From contig JBBCGG010000001.1 in NCBI GenBank assembly GCA_037200525.1, forward strand, positions 4,704,501 through 4,768,500: a DNA stretch of 64,000 bases, written 5' to 3'. The translations under genes and the position numbers were made by a program. Shown here one piece after another: positions 55,235 through 64,000 of this stretch (the stretch's first letter is position 1; the number at the start of each line of letters is the position of its first letter). The stretch is from Methylocella sp. (GTDB taxonomy: Bacteria; Pseudomonadota; Alphaproteobacteria; Rhizobiales; Beijerinckiaceae). The notes under the pieces were generated by a model. It worked only from the letters and a program-made list of their open reading frames with translations, was not told the DNA's origin and did not search any database.

Positions 55235-56079
55235 TTAGGGTCCAGACTCACAACCAGTAGCTGACGGTAGCGGCGATGCAGACTGTCGCGAGGAAGTTTA
55301 TGGCGTTTCGGTCGTAGCGGGTAGCCACGCGCCTGAAGTCTTTCAGGCGGCAGAACATGCGTTCGATGGCGTTGCGGTTTCGATAGAGGAAGGGCGAGAA
55401 GCAGTTCTTCCACCTGCGATTGGCCTTGGGCGGGATATTCGGCATAGCTCCGCGCTCCTCGACCTGCCGACGGATCGCATTTGCGTCGTAGCCCTTGTCG
55501 CCATGGAGGATTTCGCAAGGAGGAAGTCGCGCGATAAGCTCCGCGCCCGCCGAGCAATCGGCGATTTGGCCGCCGGTGAGCATGAAAGACAGCGGGCGGC
55601 AGTCCGCATCGGTCAATGCGTGGATTTTGGTTGTGCGCCCGCCGCGCGAACGGCCGATGGCCTGATTCTTCTCCCCCCTTTGCCGCCACTGGCCGAGCGA
55701 TGCGCCTTGACCGCCGAGGAGTCGATGAGGACCTGCGCCGGCGGCCCGCCTGCTTGCGCAAGCGCGTGGAACAGATCGATCCAAACGCCCTTAGCAGCCC
55801 AGCGAACGTAGCGATTGTAGAGAGTCTTCTTTGGCCCGTACTCCAGCGGCGCGTCAATCCAGCGTCCGCCAGATTTCAGCACATGAATGATCCCGCTGAC
55901 CACCCGGCGATCATCGACGCGCGCCTTGCCGCGCGTGTCCGTGGGAAGATGCGGCGCGATCTTCGCGAACTGCGCGTCCGTCAGCCAGAATTGATCCCGA
56001 TTCATAGTCGCTTCCTTTCGGAAGCTGTGAATCACAATCCGCCTGTCACGCCAACCATTTTATGGGTCTGGGCCCTAAT
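55235..56079 (-). mobile_element. IS5-family (IS427 group) element, 845 bp, inserted in a toxin gene
   Basis: TTAGGGTCCAGACTCA (55235-55250) and TGGGTCTGGGCCCTAA (56064-56079) are inverted and match at 14 of 16 positions. The right end lies inside the 3' part of the toxin-like gene at 56080-56350. Confidence 0.85.
55248..56005 (-). CDS. IS5/IS427 transposase in two frames
   Basis: MNRDQFWLTDAQFAKIAPHLP to VLIDSSAVKAHRSASGGKGG holds the N-domain and first Asp. The frame changes near 55672 (GGGGAGAAG) and GEKNQAIGRSRGGRTTKIHALTD continues to ILHGDKGYDANAIRRQV (second Asp) and NAIERMFCRLKDFRRVATRYD (Glu). The pattern fits programmed frameshifting, so it may be active. Sequence differs from the IS5 at 30134. 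Confidence 0.8.
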
Positions 56080-56350
56080 ATCCCCTTCTCAACTCCAGAC
56101 ACGAGAATGCTAGACGCCATTATATCTGCCTTGCGATAGAGTATATAGCTCTTCCTTATAACGAAGGAATGCTCTCCTTTCTGCACGTTTGGTCACATAG
56201 ATCATTCGTATATGTTGAAAGCGGGACCAGCACTTGAAACCCCAACTCACATCTATCTGAACAAATGACGAATAAATGCGTTCGACCGGCGTCAAAAGAC
56301 GTCCCCGATGGGATAATAATCGTTCCCTTCTTCAGAGGAACATAGCCCAT
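56080..56350 (-). pseudogene. Toxin-like partner of the Panacea gene, frameshifted and cut by IS5
   Basis: The ATG at 56350 touches the stop of the antitoxin gene. The protein reads MGYVPLKKGTIIIPSG, HLFVICSDRCELGFQVLVPL, YTNDLCDQTC, then needs a one-base correction to continue as KGEHSFVIRKSYILYRKADI, a fold-compatible end seen in small proteins paired with Panacea antitoxins. The IS5 end interrupts it about 15 codons later. No activity is expected. Confidence 0.6.
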
Positions 56351-56930
56351 CTAATCCGTGATGGATTCTAACAGTCGTGTAATCTTTCGATGATCTTCCA
56401 CGACTTTACTGTGCTCTTCAGCATTCGCCACCATAAGCATTTTGAGTATGCGTCGGATAGGGATCAGGTAGGAGCTTCCCTCGGGATTTTCCCATTCTGG
56501 AATATTGGCAGGATCATGAGTCCAATTGACGAGTTCAAATGGCTGCATATGACCAAAGCGAGACCACGTGCGATCTAAGCATTCAATGTCGGCGTCGCTT
56601 AATTCGTCCCAATCGCTCTGCGATCCGGCCTGCGTCACAGACAGCTCATGATTAGACCTATCTCTCAAAAACTCAGACCAATTTTGATCTTCCATTTCCC
56701 CGTTGATGAATCGGTAGGTGGTCGAATTTACTGGGCCGAGCGGCATGGAGACGCGATCATCGTCCAGAATCGGAAATCCAAATGTGGCAAGCGATTCGCG
56801 ATCGGACTAACTTCACGGCCTTAACGATGTTAAGGCGCCTTTTAGGTGCTTTGTTCGCCAGGTAAGCAACTACCTGGGCCGCTTTCCTCGCGTTGAACCC
56901 AGCTGCCATGATCGTATCCGGTAAAATCAT
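56351..56930 (-). pseudogene. Panacea (DUF4065) antitoxin-like gene with a small deletion
   Basis: The N-part, from ATG 56930 (MILPDTIMAAGFNARKAAQ, VVAYLANKAPKRRLNIVKAVKL), and the C-part (SDRESLATFGFPILDDDR, GPVNSTTYRFINGE, FGHMQPFELVNWTHDPANIPEW) together match the Panacea domain. They lie in different frames: about ten bases seem lost near 56810, where LLYLADRE is expected. Panacea proteins neutralise varied toxins encoded next to them. Here the pair is a fossil. Confidence 0.7.
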
Positions 56931-57067
56931 CGGCCTTCGCCCGGTGGGCGTGGCGTAGAATTGTTGCTTATGACTTGAGTGCCTAACACGCAATTTGATA
57001 AATACCAAATCGCCGCGCCACTCTTGTCCCGGCGCCCTTGCACCACCATAACCGCCCGCGGCGCGAC

Positions 57068-57265
57068 CTAGCGGGCGATCTGCCGTTGCTGTCAGCGATC
57101 TTCCCCGACACGATGGCCCCGATCGTTCGCAGGGCGTCGGACGGCGAGCGCGAGCTGTCGCTGATGCGCTGGGGCTTCCCGCCGCGGCCAAACCTGGGCA
57201 AAGTTCCGGTCACCAATGTCCGCAACCTCGCATGCTCTACTGACGCGGCTGGCTCAAGGCAGCGC
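57068..57265 (+). pseudogene. SRAP/YedK (SOS-associated peptidase) fragment
   Basis: GDLPLLSAIFPDTMAPIV, ELSLMRWGFPPRPNLG and PVTNVRN are the middle of the SRAP domain that crosslinks to abasic sites in single-stranded DNA. The N-terminal catalytic Cys2 region and the C-terminal half are missing, and a stop replaces the WRGWL Trp codon. It is a remnant only. Confidence 0.7.
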
Positions 57266-57270
57266 CACTT

Positions 57271-57975
57271 TCAGGCCGCAGAGGCTCCGCCAAGCTCATT
57301 CCGACGGCGGCTTCGCCGTTTGCCCAGCGCGCGGTCAATCGCAGTCAAGACGAGACCAAGCGCGAAGAACACCCCGAGAAAAACTAGCGCGTTGATGAAA
57401 ACCCCAGGATAGCCCAATTTGGTGACGTCGATGAACGAATAAGGATAAATGCCAAAGACCGCGCCCCGCGCAATCGTATATACAAACAAGAGCAGCGGAT
57501 AAAGCAACCAGAGCGCCGGATCACCCCACGTCAGTCTCCCTTTGGACGTAAAGACTAACCAATATAAGACATAGAGAATCGGAATAGCATCGTGCAAAAC
57601 ACCGTCCGACACGAACTGCATCCCTCGCGACTTCGGCCCCCGCAGCAGCAGCTCAAAGACTACGCCGACCACGATGATATAAACGACCAACGCCGATTGC
57701 ACTCTTGGGCGCAACAGCAACGTCTCGGCCTGCGGCCGCGCGCAGGCAAGCGTCAGAACCAGCGCGACCAACAGATTGGTTTGGATCGAAAATAAACTGA
57801 AGTAATTAACGAGATACGCGGCGATCGATGAATTTTTGGATACCGAATTTGAAAGACCGAGAATGATTTCGACGCCAAGGCCAAACCACGCCATCGCGGC
57901 GAGAACGCCCGCGAAGAACCGCTGAATGTCGGACGAAGGCGCGGCTTCAGGTGGCGTCAGCCCTGCAGTAACCAT
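57271..57975 (-). CDS. Pr6Pr-family membrane protein
   Basis: A 234-residue protein with six hydrophobic segments and the family marks YFSLFSIQTNLLVALVL, SDGVLHDAIPILYVLYWLVF, WLLYPLLLFVYTIARG and YPYSFIDVTKLGYPGV. Function unknown; the family is distantly like FAR-17a/AIG1 proteins that hydrolyse lipids. Start ATG at 57975 or a few codons inward. It is the only clearly intact host-type gene between 56 and 60 kb and runs convergently to the SRAP fragment. Confidence 0.85.
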   Translation of the reverse strand: MVTAGLTPPEAAPSSDIQRFFAGVLAAMAWFGLGVEIILGLSNSVSKNSSIAAYLVNYFSLFSIQTNLLVALVLTLACARPQAETLLLRPRVQSALVVYIIVVGVVFELLLRGPKSRGMQFVSDGVLHDAIPILYVLYWLVFTSKGRLTWGDPALWLLYPLLLFVYTIARGAVFGIYPYSFIDVTKLGYPGVFINALVFLGVFFALGLVLTAIDRALGKRRSRRRNELGGASAA

Positions 57976-58641
57976 GGTGATCTCCGTTAGAACTAGGTAT
58001 TATTGCCGCCTAGCCGAATTATGAATTACATATAGATCAAGCTCCTGCTTCATCTACCGATCGCCGCTTTCGTAGAGACCTTCAAGGTTACAAGCCGATG
58101 TCCCGCGGCGAGAGAATGACTACAGTCGTCATGATTCCTTGGGGATTTTCCTGTTGTTTTCGAGACGCGTTGAGATGGCGGTCTCCGCGTTTAGCGCGTA
58201 TCTGTGATGCTGATTGATCATTCGCGATCGGTGCCGCGGTTTCCAGAGAGCAGAGGCCGGCTGTTGGTCTCTTCGCCCGGCGCACTAATTGACTTCGTCG
58301 AGTTTCTGAAGCTGCGGCATGCCGAACGAAAAGCTCAGGACTGGGGCGACCGGCGAGAAAATTGACGCGGCGGCCAATCCCGCCCTCGGCTTTTGAGGAA
58401 CCCCCGCTCGCCAGGGTCTAAACAGCGGCGGGGGCAGTTATTACTACCGGGACACGATCGTTGGGCCTCCAGCCAAGAAGGGGGTGGCGAAACGGCCCGG
58501 CTCCCAGCGCGGGTGCAACCCACCCCACCGCGCTTCTTGACCAGACTGGAGCTGGTAGCTGCCCCTCCAGCCTAGTCGGTCAACGCGTATAGAACAGCGA
58601 TATTACGACGTGATTTCATTTGCGAAAAACACGCTCCGCGC
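57976..58641. other. Non-coding gap
   Basis: About 665 bases with no supported gene. Short open frames here lack ribosome sites and have low-complexity translations. Probably decayed sequence. Confidence 0.4.
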
Positions 58642-58866
58642 CTACTCGATCTTCGCCGTCCACCGATGCCCGGTCGTCGTCGCTGTGACCGTAATCGCCT
58701 CGGTCGAAACCGGTCCCGTGCCCGTGCTATAAACCCCACAGGGGGCTAGCTCGATCGATCCGCCTGCCGTCGTAGATGCAGCAGCCGTGAAGTTGATGAA
58801 GAGGCTCTCGGCCGTCGTGATATTTTGCGAAGCGGCTGTGCACGGATTCTCGATGAAGATCGTCAT
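58642..58866 (-). CDS. Small hypothetical protein next to an IS5 end
   Basis: From ATG 58866, 74 residues: MTIFIENPCTAASQNITTAE, SLFINFTAAASTTAGGSIEL, ending TGHRWTAKIE. It is Thr/Ala-rich and beta-like, as in phage structural or surface proteins. The IS5 end lies 11 bases upstream, so either the start survived or the protein has lost its N-terminal part. No family recognised. Confidence 0.4.
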   Translation of the reverse strand: MTIFIENPCTAASQNITTAESLFINFTAAASTTAGGSIELAPCGVYSTGTGPVSTEAITVTATTTGHRWTAKIE

Positions 58867-58877
58867 TCTAGGCAGTA

Positions 58878-59729
58878 GTGACGAATTACCTGAGCATGAT
58901 AGCAATAGCGGCGAGCAATACGAAGCCTCGGTAGTTTGCGAGGAGCTTGTCGTATCGGGTTGCGACGCGCCGGAACTGCTTCAGTTTATTGAAGAAACGC
59001 TCGACGAGATTGCGCTCCTTGTAGAGCGCCTTGTCGTAGGGGAGCGGCGCGCGGCGATTGGATTTTGATGGGATCACCGGCTCAGCCTCACGCATAAGAA
59101 CAGCCTTGCGCAAGTGATTGGCGTCATAACCTTTATCGGCGATGATCGCATCGGCCGCAAAGCCTTCGATCAGGGCGTGCGCTTTTGTGATGTCGTTGCG
59201 CTGCCCAGGTCCGAGAAGGAGCCGAACGGGGTTGCCGAGTGCGTCTGTCGCGGCGTGGATTTTGGTGCTCAAACCACCGCGAGAGCGGCCCAGGCCTTGG
59301 GCATCCGCCCCCCTTTGGCGATCCTTGCGCCGGCCGCGTGCTGATGGGCGCGCACGATTGTTGAGTCGATCATCAGCCATTCGAGATCGGCCTCGGCGGT
59401 GAATGCCTCAAGAAATCCGTCCAAGGCGCCGCGCTCGATCCAGCGATAGTAGCGGCGTTTCACCGCCTGATGGTCGCCGAAGCGTTCGGGCAGATCGCGC
59501 CAGCGGCCGCCCGAGCGGGCCATCCATAACAGCGCGTCGACGAAGCGTCGATTGTCGCAGCGCGGCCCGCGCTGGCCGGCTCTTCCGCCTGGCACAAGAT
59601 CACAAAGCCGCTCCCATTGATCGTCTCGCAGCGCATCGACATCCCGAATCATCAAGGCTGATCTCCAAAAATCAGCCTTGAATCATGGAAAGATCCTCGC
59701 GAGAATCCCCCAAACGCCGAATTCGTCAC
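58878..59729 (-). mobile_element. IS5-family element (852 bp)
   Basis: GTGACGAATT (58878-58887) and AATTCGTCAC (59720-59729) are perfect inverted ends. The transposase fills the interior. It has split the neighbourhood between the small Thr-rich gene and the TRIC gene. Confidence 0.7.
58886..59655 (-). CDS. IS5 transposase in two frames
   Basis: MMIRDVDALRDDQWERLCDLVPGG to LEWLMIDSTIVRAHQHAAGA holds the N-domain and first Asp. Slippage at the G6 run near 59313 would join to GADAQGLGRSRGGLSTKIHAATDALGN, then AIIADKGYDANHLRKAV and [23 protein letters not shown]. The catalytic set is complete, so a programmed shift is likely. Distinct from the two IS427-type copies by sequence. Confidence 0.8.
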
Positions 59730-60345
59730 AACGGCCTAAGCAGTCTCCTGATCGATAGCCTTAATTGGGTTGGCGCTATGGTCTTCGCGCTGAGCGGCGC
59801 CATTGTTAGCGTCGAGCGGCGCCTCGACGTGTTCGGCGTCCTCGTGCTCGCCTTTGTGACCGCCGTCGCGGGAGGGATCGCCCGTGACATTTTGATCGGT
59901 GCCGTTCCGCCGGAAGCATCGAGAGCTGGCGTCCCTTGGCAATCTCCTCGCCGCCGGCCAGCTCGGAATTTGGGGGTCACCGCTGGCTCCTTAAGCTTCG
60001 GTCTCCGGCTTTGGTCTTCGACGCCGCGGGCTTGGGCGTCTTTGCCGTCACCGGGACGGTGAAGGCTCTCGAACAGGGACTGGCCCCCTGATGGCCGCCG
60101 TGCTCGGCGCGGTGAGTGGGATTCGCGGCAGGGTCGCACGCGACGTGCAGACCATGCGCGTGCCGACCGTGCTCACGTCGGAAATTTACGCGGTCGCGGC
60201 GTTCGCGGGCGCGGGCGTAGCCGCCGCCAGTCTCGCGGCCGGCGCGCCGCAGGGACCGGCTTTGAGCGCCGGGGATCGCGCTTTGCTTTTTCTTGAGAAT
60301 GACGGCGATTTACCGCGGCTGGAAGCTGCCCCGCGCGGGCGGGTT
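59730..60345 (+). pseudogene. TRIC-type (trimeric intracellular cation channel) protein, broken
   Basis: LNWVGAMVFALSGAIVSVERRLD, then FVTAVAGGIARDILIGAVPPE, and in shifted frames a GLGVFAVTGTVKALEQGL-like part, MAAVLGAVSGI and VPTVLTSEIYAVAAFAGAG make up the two-repeat fold of the bacterial TRIC/YadS family. Frameshifts occur near 59930 and 60090 and the start was lost at the IS5 end. Not functional. Confidence 0.75.
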
Positions 60346-60580
60346 TTGAGCGCTTGCCGCACCTAATCCTTCGCGATGCTCAATGGTAAAGACCAGGCTT
60401 TTGACGGCTTCTTCGGTTGAGCGGTGCGGATGCTCAAACGTTTCGCTCCGAGAAGCCGAAAGCATGTTTTTAATCCATCAATGATTTCTAACAGCGTACC
60501 TGCTCCCAGTAGCGACGGATCTGCGACCTCGGCCTTAAAATCGGAAGACCTCGCCGATCAAGCACGCTCGATGAGCGTTT

Positions 60581-60979
60581 TCATATTGTGCAAATGACCG
60601 TCAAACTAATGGCTCGGCTTAGCGCCGAGCTTATTTTTGAGTAATGGCGCGGAAGTAGGCGCACGACTCGCATTATGGCGTTGGGATAGGCTGCATTTGA
60701 ACTACTTCTGTGGGCCACGAAGCTAGCCACTGGAGCGGTTCTCGATTCAACAGGCTTTTCAATTTCGCCATTGGTGATCGTTCTCCGATTCTGCTCCACC
60801 TTCTCGAGGTAAAAAGCCAATATCAGGGACAGAACGCCGCTACCGATCCAAATCCGATCTAACCACGGAATCGGGTCGTCCCGCTGCGAGCATAAAACAA
60901 AGAGCCATAGCGCCGTGCCCACGCTAAGTACGTAAAGGAATACTGATGCAGTTCTCAGGATTGTGAGCAGAATTTTCAA
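60581..60979 (-). CDS. Hypothetical two-helix membrane protein
   Basis: From TTG 60979 (after GGGGG) the protein has 132 residues: LLTILRTASVFLYVLSVGTA is the first helix and IWIGSGVLSLILAFYLEKVE the second, followed by a basic soluble tail. The frame is open to 61186, but those extra residues do not look like protein. No family recognised. Codon use and GC are lower than in neighbours. Confidence 0.4.
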   Translation of the reverse strand: MKILLTILRTASVFLYVLSVGTALWLFVLCSQRDDPIPWLDRIWIGSGVLSLILAFYLEKVEQNRRTITNGEIEKPVESRTAPVASFVAHRSSSNAAYPNAIMRVVRLLPRHYSKISSALSRAISLTVICTI

Positions 60980-61233
60980 TTCGTACCCCCAAACTTCGTC
61001 AAAGTCAGAGCTCAAGACTGCGGTGACTTCGTTGAAAATTGTGGTTTGTTCGGGGCATAAAGTCACAAACGGGCATTCGACACCACAAATCGAATTCGCT
61101 CCATTTGAACTACAGAGCAGTTTGCGAAAGCACGATAAATTGTTTTGGCGCGAATTCGTTCTTATGGTTATCAGAGTTTCGCTCAACTCGGAGTCGGTGG
61201 ACGGCTTGGTAACTATGCTATTGTTGTGAATGT

Positions 61234-61338
61234 ATGGATGATGTAGATCAAATTTGGATGATCGGCCTTGGTATATTGGCGGTGGTGGCTGTTGGGCTGG
61301 CTATTCTCTCTAGTCTTTATGACGCGCAGTCGAAGTAG
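61234..61338 (+). CDS. Possible 34-residue single-helix membrane peptide
   Basis: ATG at 61234 reads MDDVDQIWMIGLGILAVVAV, then GLAILSSLYDAQSK and a stop: acidic head, one clean hydrophobic helix, short tail. There is no clear ribosome site, so the call rests on the peptide pattern alone. Confidence 0.3.
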   Translation: MDDVDQIWMIGLGILAVVAVGLAILSSLYDAQSK

Positions 61339-61663
61339 CCTGATATTTTGTTCTGTCGGCAACCAGGCCATGTTGTAGACGATCCATCATAAAGTGGCGA
61401 AAGTTGACCGCTTGAATTCGATGCAAAGGGGGCACGCTCGGGAAGCCGGGCGTTTCGTCATCCCTTGGATCCAGATTCAAATGCTGGCCCCGTCGCGTCT
61501 TCGATGGCCGGTGGGGGATAGGGTCTCGTTTGGGAGGCGCGGTGGCGACCTGCCTCCCCTTTCGGTGTGATGCGTTGGCATCTCAGAGATGGCGCAATTT
61601 CGCCCGTTTTCTGAATCTCCTACTCAAATCGCTTGGTAATGCCGCCAAAAATCGGAGGGTGTT
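61339..61663. other. Non-coding gap
   Basis: About 325 bases without a gene or clear structure. Confidence 0.35.
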
Positions 61664-61981
61664 TATGGACCTGAGCCAGGGCGGCGCGAAATACGGAGAC
61701 GTCACCGGTCAAGTGCTATCGTCATCCAGGCGCGAGTGGTCCGGTCTCTACGCCGAGTCGAACGTACACGTCGATTGCCACCTTTCGCCTTTCGTCCAGC
61801 AGACAACGGAGGTCGTCCTCGCAGTCCGAGCCAGTGGCATCGTCACATGCTGCGTCGACGGCCTCGTGCAGAAAGCGAACGTCATAACCTGAACTTTTCT
61901 TCCCACGCTAATTTCACCAGGGCCTTCCGCCGCATCGTCGGCCAGACTCCCTCTCAGTTTCGTCGAAGCGGCCTCGCCTGA
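61664..61981 (+). pseudogene. AraC-family regulator with large internal deletion
   Basis: The N-part (SSSRREWSGLYAESNVHVDCHL, ending VVLAVRASGIV) resembles the ligand domain start of AraC-type regulators. After a frame change the tail SSHANFTRAFRRIVGQTPSQFRR is the last helix-turn-helix of the AraC C-domain. The 200 or so residues between are missing. Confidence 0.65.
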
Positions 61982-62490
61982 TCGCTGCTCAAAATTAGCG
62001 CCGGCCGCCCGTCCTTCCGAGGTCGCAATACTCTCGCAGTAAGTGTGCGGCGGCCATCTAAATCGCATTTGCCAGGCCTGTTGCTGCCGCGAGCTCGTCC
62101 TGCACCTCGATAATCTCGCGCGCGGACGCAGGAGCAGCATTCACCTCCTCCGATTTTCGCTCGGCAATATCTCTCGGAGCCGCAGCGACTTCCCGCCACC
62201 AAGGCCATTGCGGCAGTCGAGTTCATGCTGGAGTGCGGAGCGTCTGCAAATGCCAAATTGGCGCTTGCAACGGGCTGGCGTGAGGTTGAGGACGGGTACT
62301 GTGACGGCCCTCCTTATGCTCGCGCAGAACCGCGTCGACGTCTTTCAAAATGATGGACCGATAGCCTTTGGTCGCCTAGGCGAACCGCTATTTCTGCGAT
62401 GTGAAAGGTCGTAACCTCGCATGGGGAGTTATGGCGTCTGCGTCCTTCCGAACTAACTTATCGCCGACATAAATGCTCAATCGACCTAGG
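61982..62490. other. Decayed stretch before an IS481 end
   Basis: About 500 bases with only short, low-quality frames on both strands. I see no supported gene. Confidence 0.35.
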
Positions 62491-63441
62491 TGTTTGGTCC
62501 CGGCATTTGATGGATTGGATCGAGTTTGAATCGTTCTGGTTCGATTGTCCATCTTTTGCAGATGAACTCGTAGGGCGTGAGGCCTTTTAGGGTCTTCAGT
62601 CGCCGGCCGAAATTGTAGGCGCTGACGAAGTCGTCGAGATGCCTGCTGAGCTGATCATGTGGTAGCGTTTGACAGTCGCGCCCTTGATAGTTCGGTTCAT
62701 CCGTTCGACCTGACCGTTCGTCCACGGATGGTTGATCTTGGTGAAGCGGTGCTCGATGCCGTTCTCGCGGCAGCGCATGGTGAACATGTGCGTCATGTAG
62801 CGAGCGGTCGGGCCGTCGGCGTATCGTGGGGCGTAACGGAACTGGATGCCGTTGTCGGTCAGGATCGTGTGGATCTTGTACGGCGCGGCTGCGATCAGGG
62901 CGACCAGGAAGGCTGAAGCCGTGACCCGGTTCGCGCTCTTCACCAGTTGCACGAAGGCGAATTTGCTTGTCCGATCAATGGCGACGAACAAATAGAGTTT
63001 CCCCTCGGCGGTCTGAACCTCGGCGATGTCAATGTGGAAGAAGCCGATCGGATAGGACTTGAACCTCTTCTTTGGCTCCTTGTCGCCCTCGATATCCGGC
63101 AGCCGCCCGATCCCATGCCGCTGCAGACACCGGTGCAGCGACGAGCGAGTCAGGCGGGGGATGGTGGCCTGCAGCGCATAAAGGCAATCGTCGAGAGGAA
63201 GCAACGTATGCTTTCGGAAAGCGACGATGATCGCCTCCTCCTCAATCGAGAGGACCGTCGACTTTGGTTCTTTCGGACCGGTCCGCAGATCGGCCGCCGA
63301 GGTCCGCTTCCTCCATTTGGCGACGGTCTTCTGGTTGATCCCGTAGCGCTTGGCCAGGGCCCTCAGGCTTTCTTCACTATGCTGTATCGCTCGACGCACC
63401 GCCGCTGTCGTGGTGGCGCTCCCGTGCAAAATCTGGCCCAT
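62486..63441 (-). pseudogene. IS481 copy 3 transposase with a frameshift deletion
   Basis: MGQILHGSATTTAAVRRAIQ starts the protein; the HTH (KRYGINQKTVAKWRKR) and DDE core (FFHIDIAEV, LTDNGIQF, NGQVERMNRT) are intact. Near 62660 about ten bases are lost after KRYH, and the tail DQLSRHLDDFVSAYNFGRRLK continues in another frame. The stop lies just outside the inverted repeat. It is close to copy 2. Confidence 0.8.
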
Positions 63442-63497
63442 AGCGCATCCTTCCATTTCGAGGAAAATAATGCACCATCAAAGCCCGGGATCAAACA
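62491..63497 (-). mobile_element. IS481-family element, copy 3 (1007 bp)
   Basis: TGTTTGGTCCCGG (62491-62503) and CCGGGATCAAACA (63485-63497) are inverted repeats matching at 12 of 13 positions. Shorter than copy 1 because of internal deletions. Confidence 0.85.
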
Positions 63498-63521
63498 ACT
63501 AGATGCGTGAACGGGGAGCCC

Positions 63522-63720
63522 ATGAAAGCCGGTTGGAATCGTCACCGCATCGTGAGTTTGCTGGCCAACGCATTGGCTTCAGCTTCAACTACTGCCTGGA
63601 CCGCAGAGATCGTGACGCCTGAGAACTACGTGAGGGCAGATGTAAAGGGCGTTATTATACGGCGCAAATCCTCGATGAATGGGGAGAGGTGATCACCGCG
63701 AATGGCGAAGTCATCGCCGT
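63522..63720 (+). pseudogene. DUF1254-like exported protein remnant
   Basis: A signal-like start (HRIVSLLANALASAS) leads to AEIVTPENYVRAD, a start typical of DUF1254 proteins; then, in another frame, YYTAQILDEWGEVI, which in that family lies about 80 residues further on. A deletion and frameshift join the two. The assignment is tentative. Confidence 0.4.
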
Positions 63721-63752
63721 AATTCCCGATAACGGTTGTGCCGATCCAATTG

Positions 63753-64000
63753 TTACCCCAGCAACCCTGTATTCGGCTTCATTCCGCTCAGGATCCGACC
63801 GAAGAGTTCCATGGTTGTGCTTGTTGACAGACCGCCATGCAGGCTGGCCACGCGCACGTCGCGCCACAAACGATTCATCGGGCTGCTTGAGTTAGCGAAG
63901 GAAGCTCCGGATGCGCCGGCCAACAGATCCACGGCTTCCCAGAGCAAACGACTGGCGAAGCCCGCATCGCGCCAGATCCTCGCGCGCTTTTCGAGCGTCA
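63753..64000 (-). CDS. Acyl-CoA dehydrogenase-like flavoprotein, C-terminal end (partial)
   Basis: The frame enters from the right edge and ends at 63753. RARIWRDAGFASRLLWEAVD, LLAGASGASFANSSSPMNRL and WRDVRVASLHGGLSTSTTME are the last helices of the acyl-CoA dehydrogenase fold, most like the DszC/HpaB-type monooxygenase branch (P-x-NRLWRD, then a His). Only about 82 residues are visible. Substrate unknown. Confidence 0.65.
   Translation of the reverse strand, partial: TLEKRARIWRDAGFASRLLWEAVDLLAGASGASFANSSSPMNRLWRDVRVASLHGGLSTSTTMELFGRILSGMKPNTGLLG

Overview
The window reads as chromosomal or large-replicon DNA of a high-GC alphaproteobacterium, most likely a Hyphomicrobiales member of the Methylocystaceae/Beijerinckiaceae/Bradyrhizobium type. 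This rests on protein style (Omp25/31-like barrel, small exported Arg/Gly-rich proteins, DUF3141 protein next to pta, fabI and ackA) and on the mix of insertion sequences; no rRNA or intact tRNA is present to fix the taxon. Coding is dense and ordinary only in about 11-29 kb. Elsewhere the DNA is a mosaic of integrative elements and insertion sequences.

Layout. (1) 1-5822: the end of an integrative element, read leftwards: tyrosine integrase, a hypothetical gene, AlpA-like regulator, three small genes, a RepA/KaiC-like ATPase, then a small gene overlapping a terminase-like ATPase that runs off the window. This order resembles a phage satellite. It stops at a 50-nt copy of the 3' end of tRNA-Phe (6005-6054). 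(2) 6064-8816: a second integrase with HTH and hypothetical genes, followed by a 3' fragment of another tRNA. (3) 8985-10951: decayed IS3 and a broken AI-2E-type permease. (4) 11.1-28.9 kb: GNAT, TAXI solute-binding protein, SulP transporter, small exported proteins, Spy/CpxP-like protein, the DUF3141-pta-fabI-ackA cluster, a patatin, a membrane protein and an outer-membrane barrel. (5) 29-36.7 kb: a train of IS630, IS5 and IS1182, then an IS630 split by IS3 and IS110. (6) 37.0-40.3 kb: two overlapping large tyrosine recombinases with an HTH gene and a nearby palindrome. (7) 41.3-48.2 kb: a membrane-anchored hypothetical gene and a tightly packed five-gene operon: two proteins sharing an HFAR motif, a DyP-type peroxidase relative, a cytochrome P450 relative and a GST-like protein. 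(8) 48.2-64 kb: an IS graveyard (IS256, IS630, three IS481, IS110, two IS5) around a second GST, a third broken GST, a GIY-YIG-like gene, a wrecked Panacea-type toxin-antitoxin pair, a Pr6Pr membrane protein, broken SRAP, TRIC and AraC genes, and the end of an acyl-CoA dehydrogenase-like gene at the right edge.

How the genes fit together. The pta/ackA pair can turn acetyl-CoA (or another acyl-CoA) into acyl phosphate and then ATP plus acid; with FabI and the PhaC-like DUF3141 protein this suggests carbon overflow or low-oxygen metabolism. The 42.7-48.2 kb operon groups two haem-protein relatives with a GST-like protein and two uncharacterised proteins; an oxidative or peroxide-linked role is inferred, not shown. 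It is the best candidate here for an undescribed system, because both haem proteins carry changes at normally conserved catalytic acids and the GST is present in three copies between IS elements.
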